Source of the DNA: DATIUV01 sp049322755
Lineage (GTDB): Bacteria > Pseudomonadota > Gammaproteobacteria > Burkholderiales > UBA6910
Reading direction: 5' to 3'
NCBI GenBank assembly: GCA_049322755.1
Contig: JBMOQX010000029.1
Coordinates: 1 to 64,000, forward strand
Length of the DNA: 64,000 nt
Each line of letters begins with the position of its first letter. The first letter of the stretch is position 1. Position numbers and translations under genes: made by a program. This document shows positions 51,135 to 60,151 of this stretch, piece after piece. Below the pieces are notes generated by a model, which ran no database searches, had not been told where the DNA came from, and saw nothing but the letters and a program-made list of their open reading frames with translations.

Positions 51135-51839
51135 GTGTTCGAAGGTACGCTGCAGGTGATCCAGGTCAGTGGCGACCTGGTGCGCAACATCAAGACCGCG
51201 CGCATCGCCCAGGACCTGTACGACGACTTGTCCGGCGATCCCGGGGACTGGCGCGTGGCGATGGCCGCCGAAGACCGCGGCCACCCGTCCACGCCGTCGG
51301 CGACCATCACGCGGCCGTTCGATTACGGCACCGTGATCACCTATTCCTTCGACGCCGCCCACTGGCAGGCCACGCGTTTCAGTGACGGCAAGAGCTACGG
51401 CGTCTGGTACGGCTCGCTGGATCTGGAAACCACCGTCTACGAGACCGTCTATCATTGGCACCGCTTCGTGATGGACAGCTATGCCGGCGAGGATCGCGTC
51501 ATTGTCGGGGAGCGGCGGGTGTTCGACGTCCGCTGCGACGCGCCCTTGGCGGACCTGCGGGGCGAAGTGGCCCGCCATCCCGGCCTGATCCACCGCGCCA
51601 GCTACGCGTTCACCCACCAGGTGGGGCGCTATCTGCACGGCACCGGAGTTCCGGGACTCCTGGTGAATTCCGCGCGCTGCGAAGGGGTGAACGCGGCGCT
51701 GTTCCGGCCCGGCCCGCTGTCCAATGTGCGCGACAAGGCCTACCTGACTTACCGCTGCCATCCGACCGCGGACCATGTCCGCGTGGAGCGCACGCCGGGG
51801 CGGCGTTGGCTGGAGATCAAGCCGAGCGCGCTTTACTGA
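51135..51839 (+). CDS. RES-domain toxin
   Basis: A RES-family toxin of about 234 residues. The core contains GKSYGVWYGSLDLETTVYET, with the conserved Arg-Glu-Ser region expected around YETVYHWHRFVMDSYAGED, and a C-terminal VNSARCEGVNAALFRPGPLS. RES toxins degrade NAD+ or modify related targets, and the neighbouring Xre protein neutralises them. The GTG at 51135 is the most plausible start, since the frame has no ATG after the antitoxin stop; it is open further upstream within the antitoxin gene. Confidence 0.82.
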   Translation: MFEGTLQVIQVSGDLVRNIKTARIAQDLYDDLSGDPGDWRVAMAAEDRGHPSTPSATITRPFDYGTVITYSFDAAHWQATRFSDGKSYGVWYGSLDLETTVYETVYHWHRFVMDSYAGEDRVIVGERRVFDVRCDAPLADLRGEVARHPGLIHRASYAFTHQVGRYLHGTGVPGLLVNSARCEGVNAALFRPGPLSNVRDKAYLTYRCHPTADHVRVERTPGRRWLEIKPSALY

Positions 51840-51854
51840 GCGCGCCCGGGAGAA

Positions 51855-52457
51855 TCACTGGGCCGCGCCGGGCGCCGGTTCTTCGACCGCGGGAGGCGGC
51901 GGGACCTCGGGCTGCGGCTCCGCCGCCGGGGCCTCCGCCGCCCCGACCTGCTCGGCCTTCGGCAGCTGCGGCGTTTTCACTTCCGGCCGGTAGCCCGGCG
52001 CCGGCTCCCGCGGGTAGCCGGCGGAATCCAGCAGGATGTTCCACTGCGAGGCCTCGAAGCCCTTCGCCGTCTGGCCGCCCACCTTCAGCACCGGTACCTC
52101 GGCGGCGCCCACCAGCTGTTTCAGCTCGTCCTGGTAGGCCGAGAATTGGGCGTTCTTCAGCGTGAAGGGGGTGCCGCGCTTGGAAAGAAGTTGACGCGCG
52201 CTGTTACAGATTTCGCCGCAATCCGTCGTGTACAGCGTCACCGGATAGGTTTGAACCGCCTGCCGCAGCGCGAAGGGCATGCCCGCCGTCGGAGCGGCCG
52301 CGCCCACCTTTTTCTCCTCCTTCTGTTTGGCGGAGGCAGGGGGCGGGGTGTCGGCGTAGTGCACTTTGCCCTGTGAATCCACCCACTTGTACAGCGTTCC
52401 GGCGCCCGCGGCGGAGGCCGCGGCGGCGAGGGTCAAACCGAGCAACAGCGAGCGCAT
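51855..52457 (-). CDS. DUF4124–glutaredoxin-like fusion protein
   Basis: A 200-residue exported protein. Signal peptide MRSLLLGLTLAAAASAAGA, then the DUF4124 motif LYKWVDSQGKVHYADTPPP, then a thioredoxin-fold domain beginning PVTLYTTDCGEICNSARQLL (two cysteines with three residues between, unlike the CxxC of glutaredoxins) and AEVPVLKVGGQTAKGF, with a low-complexity Pro/Ala/Glu tail. The altered cysteine spacing argues against ordinary glutaredoxin activity. Second DUF4124 protein in this window. Confidence 0.8.
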   Translation of the reverse strand: MRSLLLGLTLAAAASAAGAGTLYKWVDSQGKVHYADTPPPASAKQKEEKKVGAAAPTAGMPFALRQAVQTYPVTLYTTDCGEICNSARQLLSKRGTPFTLKNAQFSAYQDELKQLVGAAEVPVLKVGGQTAKGFEASQWNILLDSAGYPREPAPGYRPEVKTPQLPKAEQVGAAEAPAAEPQPEVPPPPAVEEPAPGAAQ

Positions 52458-52492
52458 GGTAACAACCTCCCTGATCGGCTGGCGCTAAGTCC

Positions 52493-54553
52493 TTAAGCCG
52501 ATGCAGGAATCATACCATTATGACGGAGCAGGGCATCCAGGGTGGGCTCCCGACCGCGAAAGGCGACGAAGGACTCCATCGCCGGGCGGCTGCCCCCCAC
52601 CGCCAGCACCTCGTCGCGGAACCGGGCGCCGGCCTCCGGCGAGAGCACACCCTTCTCCTCAAACAGGCTGTAGGCGTCGGCCGAGAGCACCTCGGCCCAT
52701 TTGTAGCTGTAATAGCCGGCGCCGTAGCCGCCGGCGAAGATGTGGGAAAAGCTCTGCGGGAAGCGATGCCATTCCGGGGGCAGAATCACCGCCACCTCCT
52801 TGCGCACGTCGTCCAGCAGCTTCAGCGGGTCGCCACGCTCGACGTCGAAATCGTAGTGCAGGTGCATGTCGAACAGCGCGAACTCGAGCTGGCGCACGGT
52901 CTGCATCCCGGCCTGGAAGTTCTTCGCCGCCAGCATTTTGTCGAACAGTTCCCGGGGCAGCGGCACGCCGCTGTCGACGTGGGCCGTCATGGGTCGGACG
53001 ACGTCCCATTCCCAGCAGAAGTTCTCCATGAACTGGGACGGCAGTTCCACCGCGTCCCACTCGACGCCGTTGATGCCCGCCACGCCCAGCTCGTCCACGC
53101 GGGTGAGCAGGTGGTGCAGCCCGTGGCCGAACTCGTGGAACAGGGTGATCACCTCATCGTGGGTGAACAGCGCCGGCTTGCCGCCGACGGGCCCCGAGAA
53201 GTTGCAGGTGAGGTAGGCGACGGGATGCTGCACGCCGCGCTCGATGCGCCGGCGGCTGATGGCGTCGTCCATCCAGGCGCCGCCGCGCTTGGACGCGCGG
53301 GCGTACAGATCGACGTAGAACTGGCCCACCGGCTCCCCGGCGGCATTCGTGATGGAGTAGAACTTCACGTCCGGGTGCCACTTGGGCGCCTCCGCCTCGG
53401 CGATGCGCACGCCGAAGAGCGTCTCCACCAGCCGGAACATGCCCGGCAGCACCCTGGTCTGCGGGAAGTACCGCTTCAGTTCCTGCTCGGAGAACGCATA
53501 GCGGGATAGGCGCAGCTTCTCGCTGGCGTAGGCCACGTCCCAGGGCTCCAGCGTGTCGAGCCCGAGCTCCTTGCGCGCGAACCCGGTCAATTCGGCCAGG
53601 TCCCGCTCGGCGTAGGGCTTGGCCTTGGCCGCCAGTTCGCGCAGGAAATCCAGCACCTGCGGCGGCGTCTGCGCCATCTTCGGCTCCAGCGACACCTCGG
53701 CATAGTTGGCGAAACCCAGGAGCTGCGCCTCCTCCTTGCGCAGCTTGAGGATGTCGCGGATCAGCGGCGTGTTGTCCCACTCCGGCTTGCCGAACTCGCT
53801 GGCCCGGGTGGCGTAGGCGCGGTACATCGTGCGCCGCAGTTCGCGGTTCTCGGCGTACTGCATCACCGGCAGGTACGAGGGCATGTGCAGCGTGAACTTC
53901 CAGCCGGCCCTGCCGTCCTTTTCCGCCGCTTCCCGCGCCGTCTGCAGCACGTCCTCCGGAATGCCGGCCACGTCCGTTTCGCGCTCGACGTAATGGGCGA
54001 AGGCGTTGGTCGCATCCAGCAGGTTGTCGCTGAACCTGGACGACAGGTTGGCGAGGCTCTCCTGGATTTCCAGGAAGCGCGCCCGCTTGTCCTCCGGCAG
54101 GTCGGCGCCGCCGAGGCGGAAGTCGCGGATCTCGTGCTCCAGCACCGCTTTCTGCTGCGCCGCGAGGCGCCCGAACTCCGTTCCGGCGCGGATCGCCTTC
54201 AGCTTCGAGAACAGCGCCTGGTTCTGCGCCAGCTCGGCGTAGTACTGCGTCACCTTCGGCAGGTTGGCGTTGTACACCTCCCGCAGCTCGGGCGAGTTCA
54301 TCACCGCGTTCAGGTGCGACACCTGGCCCCAGGCCCGGCCGATGCGCTCGTTGGCGTCGTCCAGCGGCTTCATGACACTGTCCCAGGTGGGCGTTTCCGC
54401 CGAGCCCGCCAGCCGCTCGGTCACCGCGCGGCCTTGCGCCAGCAGCTCGTCCACCGCCGGCGTCACGTGCTCCGGCCTGATGTCCGGGAAGCGCGGCAGG
54501 CCGGAGAAATCCAGCAACGGGTTGGCGACGGGGGCGGCGACGGGCTGATCCAT
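52493..54553 (-). CDS. prlC: Oligopeptidase A
   Basis: A 686-residue M3 metallopeptidase. The zinc site is TLFHEFGHGLHHLL near residue 472, with the third ligand Glu in a downstream GVEWDAVELPSQFMENF. Length and overall sequence (NPLLDFSGLPRFPDIRPEHV at the start, FAGGYGAGYYSYKWAEVLSA near the end) match PrlC/OpdA, a cytosolic peptidase that clears signal peptides and other peptides. GGAG precedes ATG 54553. Confidence 0.95.
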   Translation of the reverse strand: MDQPVAAPVANPLLDFSGLPRFPDIRPEHVTPAVDELLAQGRAVTERLAGSAETPTWDSVMKPLDDANERIGRAWGQVSHLNAVMNSPELREVYNANLPKVTQYYAELAQNQALFSKLKAIRAGTEFGRLAAQQKAVLEHEIRDFRLGGADLPEDKRARFLEIQESLANLSSRFSDNLLDATNAFAHYVERETDVAGIPEDVLQTAREAAEKDGRAGWKFTLHMPSYLPVMQYAENRELRRTMYRAYATRASEFGKPEWDNTPLIRDILKLRKEEAQLLGFANYAEVSLEPKMAQTPPQVLDFLRELAAKAKPYAERDLAELTGFARKELGLDTLEPWDVAYASEKLRLSRYAFSEQELKRYFPQTRVLPGMFRLVETLFGVRIAEAEAPKWHPDVKFYSITNAAGEPVGQFYVDLYARASKRGGAWMDDAISRRRIERGVQHPVAYLTCNFSGPVGGKPALFTHDEVITLFHEFGHGLHHLLTRVDELGVAGINGVEWDAVELPSQFMENFCWEWDVVRPMTAHVDSGVPLPRELFDKMLAAKNFQAGMQTVRQLEFALFDMHLHYDFDVERGDPLKLLDDVRKEVAVILPPEWHRFPQSFSHIFAGGYGAGYYSYKWAEVLSADAYSLFEEKGVLSPEAGARFRDEVLAVGGSRPAMESFVAFRGREPTLDALLRHNGMIPASA

Positions 54554-54713
54554 GGGGACTCCGAAAACTGGAAGCGGGTTGGGAACGCGCATTTTACTTC
54601 CGTGCGGTGTCTTCTTCGGACCCTGGGCGAAACCGGGAGTTTCCAAGGCCGCGGGACCCGCTGCGATACCTCCCGCCCCGCCGCTACTACGACACCCGAT
54701 GCGGGCGGAGCTT

Positions 54714-56231
54714 CTACTCCGCGTAGTTGACCACCACGGTTTTGGTGGTGGTGAAGTGGTCCAGCATCGCTTCCAGCGAGTACTCGCGGCCGAGGCCGCT
54801 CATCTTGTAGCCGCCGTACGCCAGCCCGGCACGCGGTCCGATGTACTGGTTAACCTGCACGAACCCCGACTGGATCTTCTCGGCGAAGCCGAGCGCGCGC
54901 TGCAGGTTGCGGGTCCAGATGGCGCCCGCGAGGCCATAGTCGGTGTCGTTGGCCATGCGCATCACGTCGTCGAAATCGGTGAAGCGGTAGAGGATCGCCA
55001 CCGGGCCGAAGATCTCGTCGCGGCACACCGGCGAGCGTTCGGGAACGCCCTCGATCAGCGTCGGCGTGAAGTAGTAACCCTTGGGCATGTGCGCTGCGCG
55101 CGTTCCGCCGCAGAGGATCTTCACGCCTTTCGTCTCACGCGCCATCTCGACGTAGCGGGTGACGCGCTCGAACTGCTCGCGCGAGATGATGGCGCCCATC
55201 CGGCTCTGCTCGTCGAGCGGGTCGCCGATGGTGAGCTTGTCCAGCGCCTCGACGGTGCGCGACACGACCTCGTCGTATACCTTGTCGTGGATGTAGATGC
55301 GCGTGCCGGCGGAGCACGACTGGCCCTGGCGCGTGAAGCGCATGCCGACGATGACGCCGGGAATCACTTTCTCCAGGTCCGCGTCGTCCATGATGATGTT
55401 GGGGCTCTTGCCGCCCAGCTCCAGCGTCACCGGGCAGAGCTTGTCGGCGGCATAGTGCAGGATCTGCTTGCCCACCGAGGCCGAGCCGGTGAAAGTGACC
55501 TTGCGCACGTCGGGATGCTCGGCGAGCGGCTGGCCGGCCTCCTCGCCGAAGCCGGAGACGGCGTTGAGCACGCCCGGCGGCAGCACCTCCTGCATGATTT
55601 CCGTGGCGCGGGTGACGGCGAGCGGCGCCTGCTCGGCGCTCTTGATGACGATGGTGTTGCCGGCGATGAGCGCGGGGCCGATCTTCGCCGCCCACAGCAC
55701 CAGCGGCGCGTTCCAGGGAATGATGGCGCCCACCACGCCCAGCGGCTCGCGTGCCACGTACGCCAGCGTGTCCGGCTCCCAGGGCAGCGTGCGGCCCTTG
55801 AGCTCGGGCGCGAGCCCCGCGAAAAGGCGCAGCATCTCCAGCGTGCCCGCGAGTTCGGGGCGTGCCTGGGTCGATAGCGCGTTCCCGGTCTCCAGCGCCA
55901 TCAGACGCGCCAGCTCTTCGCTGTGGGCCTCGAGCCGGTCGGCCGCGCGGCGCAGCAGGTCGCCACGGTCGCGCGCCGGGCGCCGGCCCCAGGCGGGAAA
56001 CGCGCGGCTCGCGGCCTCCACCGCCCAAGCCACGTCGTACGCGTTGCAGCGGGCGGCCTCGCCGATGATGGACTCGTCGCCGGGGTTTTCCACCGGAAAG
56101 GTCCTGCCGCCCGGCGCGGGCTGCAGCTTGCCGTCCACCACGACCTGTCCCGCGACGCGCCTGGCGGCGGCGAGCGCAGACTCCTTGGGCGAAACGGACG
56201 ACGACGGGCGCAGCGGTTCGACGTTGGACAT
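54714..56231 (-). CDS. Aldehyde dehydrogenase
   Basis: A 505-residue NAD(P)-dependent aldehyde dehydrogenase. Markers are GAIIPWNAPLVLWAAKIGPA, VTFTGSASVGKQI (nucleotide binding), the catalytic Glu in LELGGKSPNI, and the nucleophile Cys in TRQGQSCSAGTRIYI, with EIFGPVAILYRF near the end. The extra 25 N-terminal residues (MSNVEPLRPSSSVSPKESAL) look non-structured. It is divergent from an SDR gene and heads the probable catabolic cluster. Substrate not determined. Confidence 0.93.
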   Translation of the reverse strand: MSNVEPLRPSSSVSPKESALAAARRVAGQVVVDGKLQPAPGGRTFPVENPGDESIIGEAARCNAYDVAWAVEAASRAFPAWGRRPARDRGDLLRRAADRLEAHSEELARLMALETGNALSTQARPELAGTLEMLRLFAGLAPELKGRTLPWEPDTLAYVAREPLGVVGAIIPWNAPLVLWAAKIGPALIAGNTIVIKSAEQAPLAVTRATEIMQEVLPPGVLNAVSGFGEEAGQPLAEHPDVRKVTFTGSASVGKQILHYAADKLCPVTLELGGKSPNIIMDDADLEKVIPGVIVGMRFTRQGQSCSAGTRIYIHDKVYDEVVSRTVEALDKLTIGDPLDEQSRMGAIISREQFERVTRYVEMARETKGVKILCGGTRAAHMPKGYYFTPTLIEGVPERSPVCRDEIFGPVAILYRFTDFDDVMRMANDTDYGLAGAIWTRNLQRALGFAEKIQSGFVQVNQYIGPRAGLAYGGYKMSGLGREYSLEAMLDHFTTTKTVVVNYAE

Positions 56232-56366
56232 GGGATGGCTCCTGGTATGGGGCGGGGGCGCGGGCCCGCCAACGGTGGAGACTATGGCCCGAATTCTAGG
56301 CTCCGCGCCGCCGCGGCGGAACCCGGTCTGGTAGAGTTTCCGGCTTTCGCTTCAGGAGAAACGGTC

Positions 56367-57125
56367 ATGCGGCTCAGGAACAAGATTGCGATCGTCACCG
56401 GCGCGGGCTCGGGCTTCGGCGAGGCCATCGCCAAGCGCTTCGCCCACGAGGGCGCCAGTGTGGTGGTGAACGACATCAACGCCGCCGGCGGCGAGCGGGT
56501 GGCGAAGGAGATTGCGGCGGCGGGCGGCAAGGCGATTTTCGTCGCGGCCGACGTGTCGAAGGACGCCGACGTTGCGGCGCTCGTGAAGACTCCGATCGAG
56601 CGCTTCGGCGGGCTCGACATCATCGTCAACAACGCCGGGTATACCCACAGGAACCGGCCGATGCTGGAGGTGACCGAGGAGGAGTTCGACCGCATCTACC
56701 AGGTGAACGTGAAGAGCCTGTTCCTCACCGCCAGGCACGCGGTGCCCTACTTCCGCCAGCACGGCGGCGGCGTGTTCATCACCATCGCCTCCACCGCCGG
56801 CGTGCGGCCGCGGCCGGGCCTGACCTGGTACAACGGCAGCAAGGGTGCCGCCGTCATTACCAGCAAGTCGATGGCGGCGGAACTGGGACCGGACAAGATC
56901 CGCGTCAATTGCATCAACCCGGTGATGGGCGAGACGGGCCTGCTGGAGGCGTTCATGGGCGGTCCCGACACGCCCGAGCGTCGCGCGAAGGTGCTGGCGG
57001 GGATCCCGCTCGGGCGGCTGTCGAAACCGGTGGACATTGCCAACGCCGCGCTGTTTCTCGCCTCCGACGAGGCCGAGTTCATCACCGGGGCGTGCCTGGA
57101 AGTCGACGGCGGTCGATGCATCTGA
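56367..57125 (+). CDS. Short-chain dehydrogenase/reductase
   Basis: A 252-residue classical SDR. NAD-binding motif TGAGSGFGEA, NNAG at residue 90 (IIVNNAGYTHRNR), catalytic Ser in ITIASTAGVRPRPG, Tyr-x-x-x-Lys in TWYNGSKGAAV, and a C-terminal FITGACLEVDGGRCI. ATG at 56367 follows AGGAG. Divergent from the aldehyde dehydrogenase, suggesting paired steps (alcohol to aldehyde to acid, or a beta-hydroxy oxidation) on one substrate. Confidence 0.92.
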   Translation: MRLRNKIAIVTGAGSGFGEAIAKRFAHEGASVVVNDINAAGGERVAKEIAAAGGKAIFVAADVSKDADVAALVKTPIERFGGLDIIVNNAGYTHRNRPMLEVTEEEFDRIYQVNVKSLFLTARHAVPYFRQHGGGVFITIASTAGVRPRPGLTWYNGSKGAAVITSKSMAAELGPDKIRVNCINPVMGETGLLEAFMGGPDTPERRAKVLAGIPLGRLSKPVDIANAALFLASDEAEFITGACLEVDGGRCI

Positions 57126-57323
57126 CGCCGCGGCTCGCGCGAACGGCTCGGCGCTGAGCGAGCCAGCGCGAGCGCACATCGCGGCGAGGTCCGGGCCGGC
57201 GCTACAACGGCAGTTTCCTGCGCGACATCGCAGGCTGACGCCGGACAAAGGGAAAACCGCGCCGCCGGGGTTGCCCGGTGGAATTTCGCGGAGGTGGAAC
57301 TTGCTGCCGGAGCGGCAGCGGGA

Positions 57324-57509
57324 TCAGAGGTCGCCGAACTCGTTGGCGACAGGGCGCTGGCTGCCGACGATGCGCGTCGGGTAGCGCACCTGCAGCTTGT
57401 AAAGGATCGCCGACGGATATCCGTTCAGCTCGCCGCCGCCGTCACCATAGACATCGATTTCTTCCATCGGACGGAACGCGCCGTCCCTGCTTTCCAGTAC
57501 TGCTGCCAT
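57324..57509 (-). CDS. Small hypothetical protein
   Basis: A 61-residue reading frame: MAAVLESRDGAFRPMEEIDV, YGDGGGELNGYPSAILYKLQ and VRYPTRIVGSQRPVANEFGD. GGGAG lies seven bases before ATG 57509. Composition is balanced and unlike an out-of-frame shadow. No family recognised; acidic with several Gly and Tyr. The 198 bases between 57126 and 57323 show no other gene. Confidence 0.5.
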   Translation of the reverse strand: MAAVLESRDGAFRPMEEIDVYGDGGGELNGYPSAILYKLQVRYPTRIVGSQRPVANEFGDL

Positions 57510-58018
57510 CAAAGTCTCCCGCCTTTTTGAGGGTTGCCAGGGGCGGACTTTCATTATGTAAAACTCCGCTGCAGCCTATGATAGACCCAAATGCATAACA
57601 GTTCTTTAGGCAAATCATCAGTTTTTCTTATTGATGGGTAGATGGAATCAGGCGCCGTTGATTGCTGCAGCGCCGGAGGATCGCCGCAGTCTATTCGTAA
57701 CCATTTGAAAGAAAAACGACTATAGATCTGCCGGTCCGTGGCGAAGCGGAGTTAGCCCGGCTTTGGAAATGCTCCGGCCCTCGCCGACCGGCGGTCACGG
57801 GCCGGGAACGGACGGTCGGTCGCCGCTGGACCCTATTGGTTACCGCCGTCCGTTTGCCGCCCTTTGACTGGAGCGCGCGGCGGCTGGCATCCCGATTGAC
57901 GGGTGTCAATACCTTGCGTCGGCAACGGCGGCAGGCTGATTCAAGTTTCGCAGCAGTCGGCCCCGGGAGGAGCGCAGCCGAAGCGGTGGCCGCGGCCCGG
58001 CGGGACGGCGCGTTACCG
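57510..58018. other. 509-bp region without a recognised gene
   Basis: The left part (about 57545-57735) is clearly AT-rich for this genome, with short poly-A/T runs and TATGATAGACCC- and TTTAGGCAAATCATC-type segments that look like promoter or horizontally acquired sequence. The right part returns to high GC. Open frames on both strands here lack recognisable motifs and I take them as shadows of the OYE-like gene or noise. Confidence 0.5.
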
Positions 58019-59128
58019 TTACCTGGACGCCTCGCGCTCGGCGAAGATGTCGTTGCGCACCCAGGGACGGCAGCGCAGGTATTGATTCGGATATGACACG
58101 TCGGCTCCCAGCTCGTGGGCCGCATGCCAGGCCCAGCGCGGGTCGTAGAGCATGGCACGGGCCAGGGCGACGAGGTCGGCCTTGCCGCTGGCGATGATCT
58201 CCTCGGCCTGTCTGGGTTCGGTGATCATGCCGACGGCCATGGTGGCGAGTCCGGTTTCGCGCCGCACCGCCTCGGCGAAGGGCACCTGATAGCCCGGACC
58301 GGTTTCCAGTACCTGGTTCTTCACCAGGCCGCCGCTGGAGACGTCGATCCAGTCGCAGCCGAGCTTCTTCAGCGCGTGGGCGAACGCCAGCGTCTGGTCC
58401 AGGTCCCAGCCGCCCGCCGCCCAGTCGGTGGCGGAAACCCGCACCCCCACGGGCTTTTGATCCGGCCATGCGGCGCGCACCGCGCGGAACACGTCCAGCG
58501 GAAAGCGCATGCGGTTCTCCAGCGACCCGCCGTAGCGATCGTCGCGCCGGTTGGAGAGCGGCGAAAGGAACTGGTGCAACAGGTAGCCGTGGGCCGCGTG
58601 CAGCTCGATCGCCTCCACGCCGGCGCGGTCGGCGCGCCGTGCGGAATCCGCGAACGCCTGGGTGAGCCCCACGATCTCATCGGCTGTGAGCGGGCGCGGC
58701 TTGAGCGAACCTTCGCCGGACGCGATTGCTGAGGGCGCCAGCGGGGTCCATCCGCCGTCGGCGTCGCTCAGGGCACGGCGGCCTTCCCACGGTGGCAGCG
58801 TCGACGCCTTGCGGCCGGCGTGAGCGAGCTGCACGGCGAACTTCGCATTTCCGCGCTCCTTGCAGAAAGCCACCACCCGCTTGAGTGCGGCCTCGTTCTC
58901 GTCCGACCAAAGCCCCATGCAGCGCGGCGTGATGCGTCCGCGGGGCTCCACGTTGGTCATCTCCATGATCACCATGCCGACGCCGGAGACGGCGAACTGG
59001 CCCAGGTGCATGAGGTGCCAGTCGGTGGCGCTGCCCTCGTGGGCGGAGTACTGGCACATGGGCGAGACGACGATGCGGTTTTCGAGGCGCAGTTCGCGCA
59101 CGCTGATCGGCGAGAAGAGTCGGGACAC
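58019..59128 (-). CDS. Old Yellow Enzyme-family NADH:flavin oxidoreductase, YqjM-like
   Basis: A 369-residue FMN barrel of the thermophilic-like/YqjM class. The N-terminus has VVSPMCQYSAHEG (Cys25 and Tyr27 matching the YqjM-type active-site pair), the substrate-binding His pair lies in IELHAAHGYLLHQFLSPLSN, and the NRRDDRYGGSLENRMR loop binds FMN phosphate with GMITEPRQAEEII. Such enzymes reduce activated C=C bonds. It is next to a LysR gene and the SDR/MDR genes, in keeping with a ring- or enone-reducing step. Confidence 0.92.
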   Translation of the reverse strand: MSRLFSPISVRELRLENRIVVSPMCQYSAHEGSATDWHLMHLGQFAVSGVGMVIMEMTNVEPRGRITPRCMGLWSDENEAALKRVVAFCKERGNAKFAVQLAHAGRKASTLPPWEGRRALSDADGGWTPLAPSAIASGEGSLKPRPLTADEIVGLTQAFADSARRADRAGVEAIELHAAHGYLLHQFLSPLSNRRDDRYGGSLENRMRFPLDVFRAVRAAWPDQKPVGVRVSATDWAAGGWDLDQTLAFAHALKKLGCDWIDVSSGGLVKNQVLETGPGYQVPFAEAVRRETGLATMAVGMITEPRQAEEIIASGKADLVALARAMLYDPRWAWHAAHELGADVSYPNQYLRCRPWVRNDIFAEREASR

Positions 59129-59155
59129 GCGTTTTTCTCCGGTCGGGTCGGTGAA

Positions 59156-60052
59156 TCAGGCGGCGCGCCGGGCCGCGGCCAGGCGCGCCGCCGCGTCGAG
59201 TTCGGCGAACAGCGCGGCGGTGACGCGCGCCTTGGGATTCTCGGCCCGCTCGGCGAGCCCGATGGTGCGGGTCATCGGCGGCTCGCCGAACGGGAGCTGC
59301 CGCACCGCCGGCAGCCATTCCAGCCCCGCGCCGCTCACCGGCACGATGGAGGCGCCCAGGCCGTGGTGCACCATGAGGAAGATCGCTTCCAGGGAATCCA
59401 GCTCCATCGTCTCGCGCAGCGCGAGCCCGCGGGCGCGCAGGTGGTCCTCGATCACCCGGCTCACCCAGAAGCGGCGATTGAACCGGATGTAGGGCAGCGT
59501 GCGCAACACGTCGGCATCGCTGTCGCCGCGCGCGCCGGGCGGTGCGATCACCATCACCGGCTCTGTGGCGAACGCCCGCCAGCGCAGGGTCTCCGGCAGC
59601 TGCGCCGGCTCGCTGACGATGGCGGCGTCGATGTCGCTGTGGTGGAGCTGTTCGGCGAAGGCGGGCGACAGGCCGTGGACGACGCGGATCTGCAGGCGCG
59701 GATGGGCCGCCGCCATGGCCTTCAGCGCCCGCGGCAGGACGCTGGAGAGTGCGGTCGGGATCGCGCCCAGGGTCAGGGTCCCGGCCACGTCGCGGGCCTC
59801 GGACACGGCGTCCGGCAGCTGGTCGTAGAGGAACACGATCTCCCGCGCCCTGGCGAGCAGCGCCTCGCCGGCGGCGTTCAGGCGCGGCGGCTTGCTGGTG
59901 CGGTCCACCAGCGGCGTCCTCAGCTCGTCCTCGAGCTGCCGCAGCTGCATGCTGACTGCGGGCACGGTCAGGAACAGCGCGTCCGCCGCCGCCGACAGGC
60001 TGCCGTGCTCGGCGATAGCGATGAAAGTGCGAAGGCGGCGGACGCTCATCAT
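59156..60052 (-). CDS. LysR-family transcriptional regulator
   Basis: A 298-residue LTTR. The N-terminal winged helix-turn-helix is standard (LRTFIAIAEHGSLSAAADAL, then FLTVPAVSMQLRQLEDEL). The effector domain starts VAGTLTLGAIPTALSSVLPR. It is divergent from an SDR gene across 99 bases and so probably regulates that gene and perhaps the OYE-like gene behind it. Confidence 0.9.
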   Translation of the reverse strand: MMSVRRLRTFIAIAEHGSLSAAADALFLTVPAVSMQLRQLEDELRTPLVDRTSKPPRLNAAGEALLARAREIVFLYDQLPDAVSEARDVAGTLTLGAIPTALSSVLPRALKAMAAAHPRLQIRVVHGLSPAFAEQLHHSDIDAAIVSEPAQLPETLRWRAFATEPVMVIAPPGARGDSDADVLRTLPYIRFNRRFWVSRVIEDHLRARGLALRETMELDSLEAIFLMVHHGLGASIVPVSGAGLEWLPAVRQLPFGEPPMTRTIGLAERAENPKARVTAALFAELDAAARLAAARRAA

Positions 60053-60151
60053 CTTAAGTATTGCTGAATAATTTCTGAAAGAATCGCAAACATATTAAAC
60101 GAAGTTGTCGATTAGACTCGCCTCACCATCAACGCAGGAAAGGGAACGGCA
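60053..60151. promoter_or_regulatory. LysR–SDR divergent promoter region
   Basis: The 99 bases between the two start codons are AT-rich, with TATTGCTGAATAATTTC near the LysR side and CAAACATATTAAACG towards the SDR. Several T-N11-A spacings typical of LTTR sites occur but none stands out enough to name. Expected to hold both promoters and the LysR operator. Confidence 0.5.

Noticed and set aside
57691..58158. 155-codon minus-strand frame overlapping the OYE-like gene end
   Set aside because: Low-complexity Ser/Arg/Pro composition, overlaps a clear gene in another frame and has no motif.
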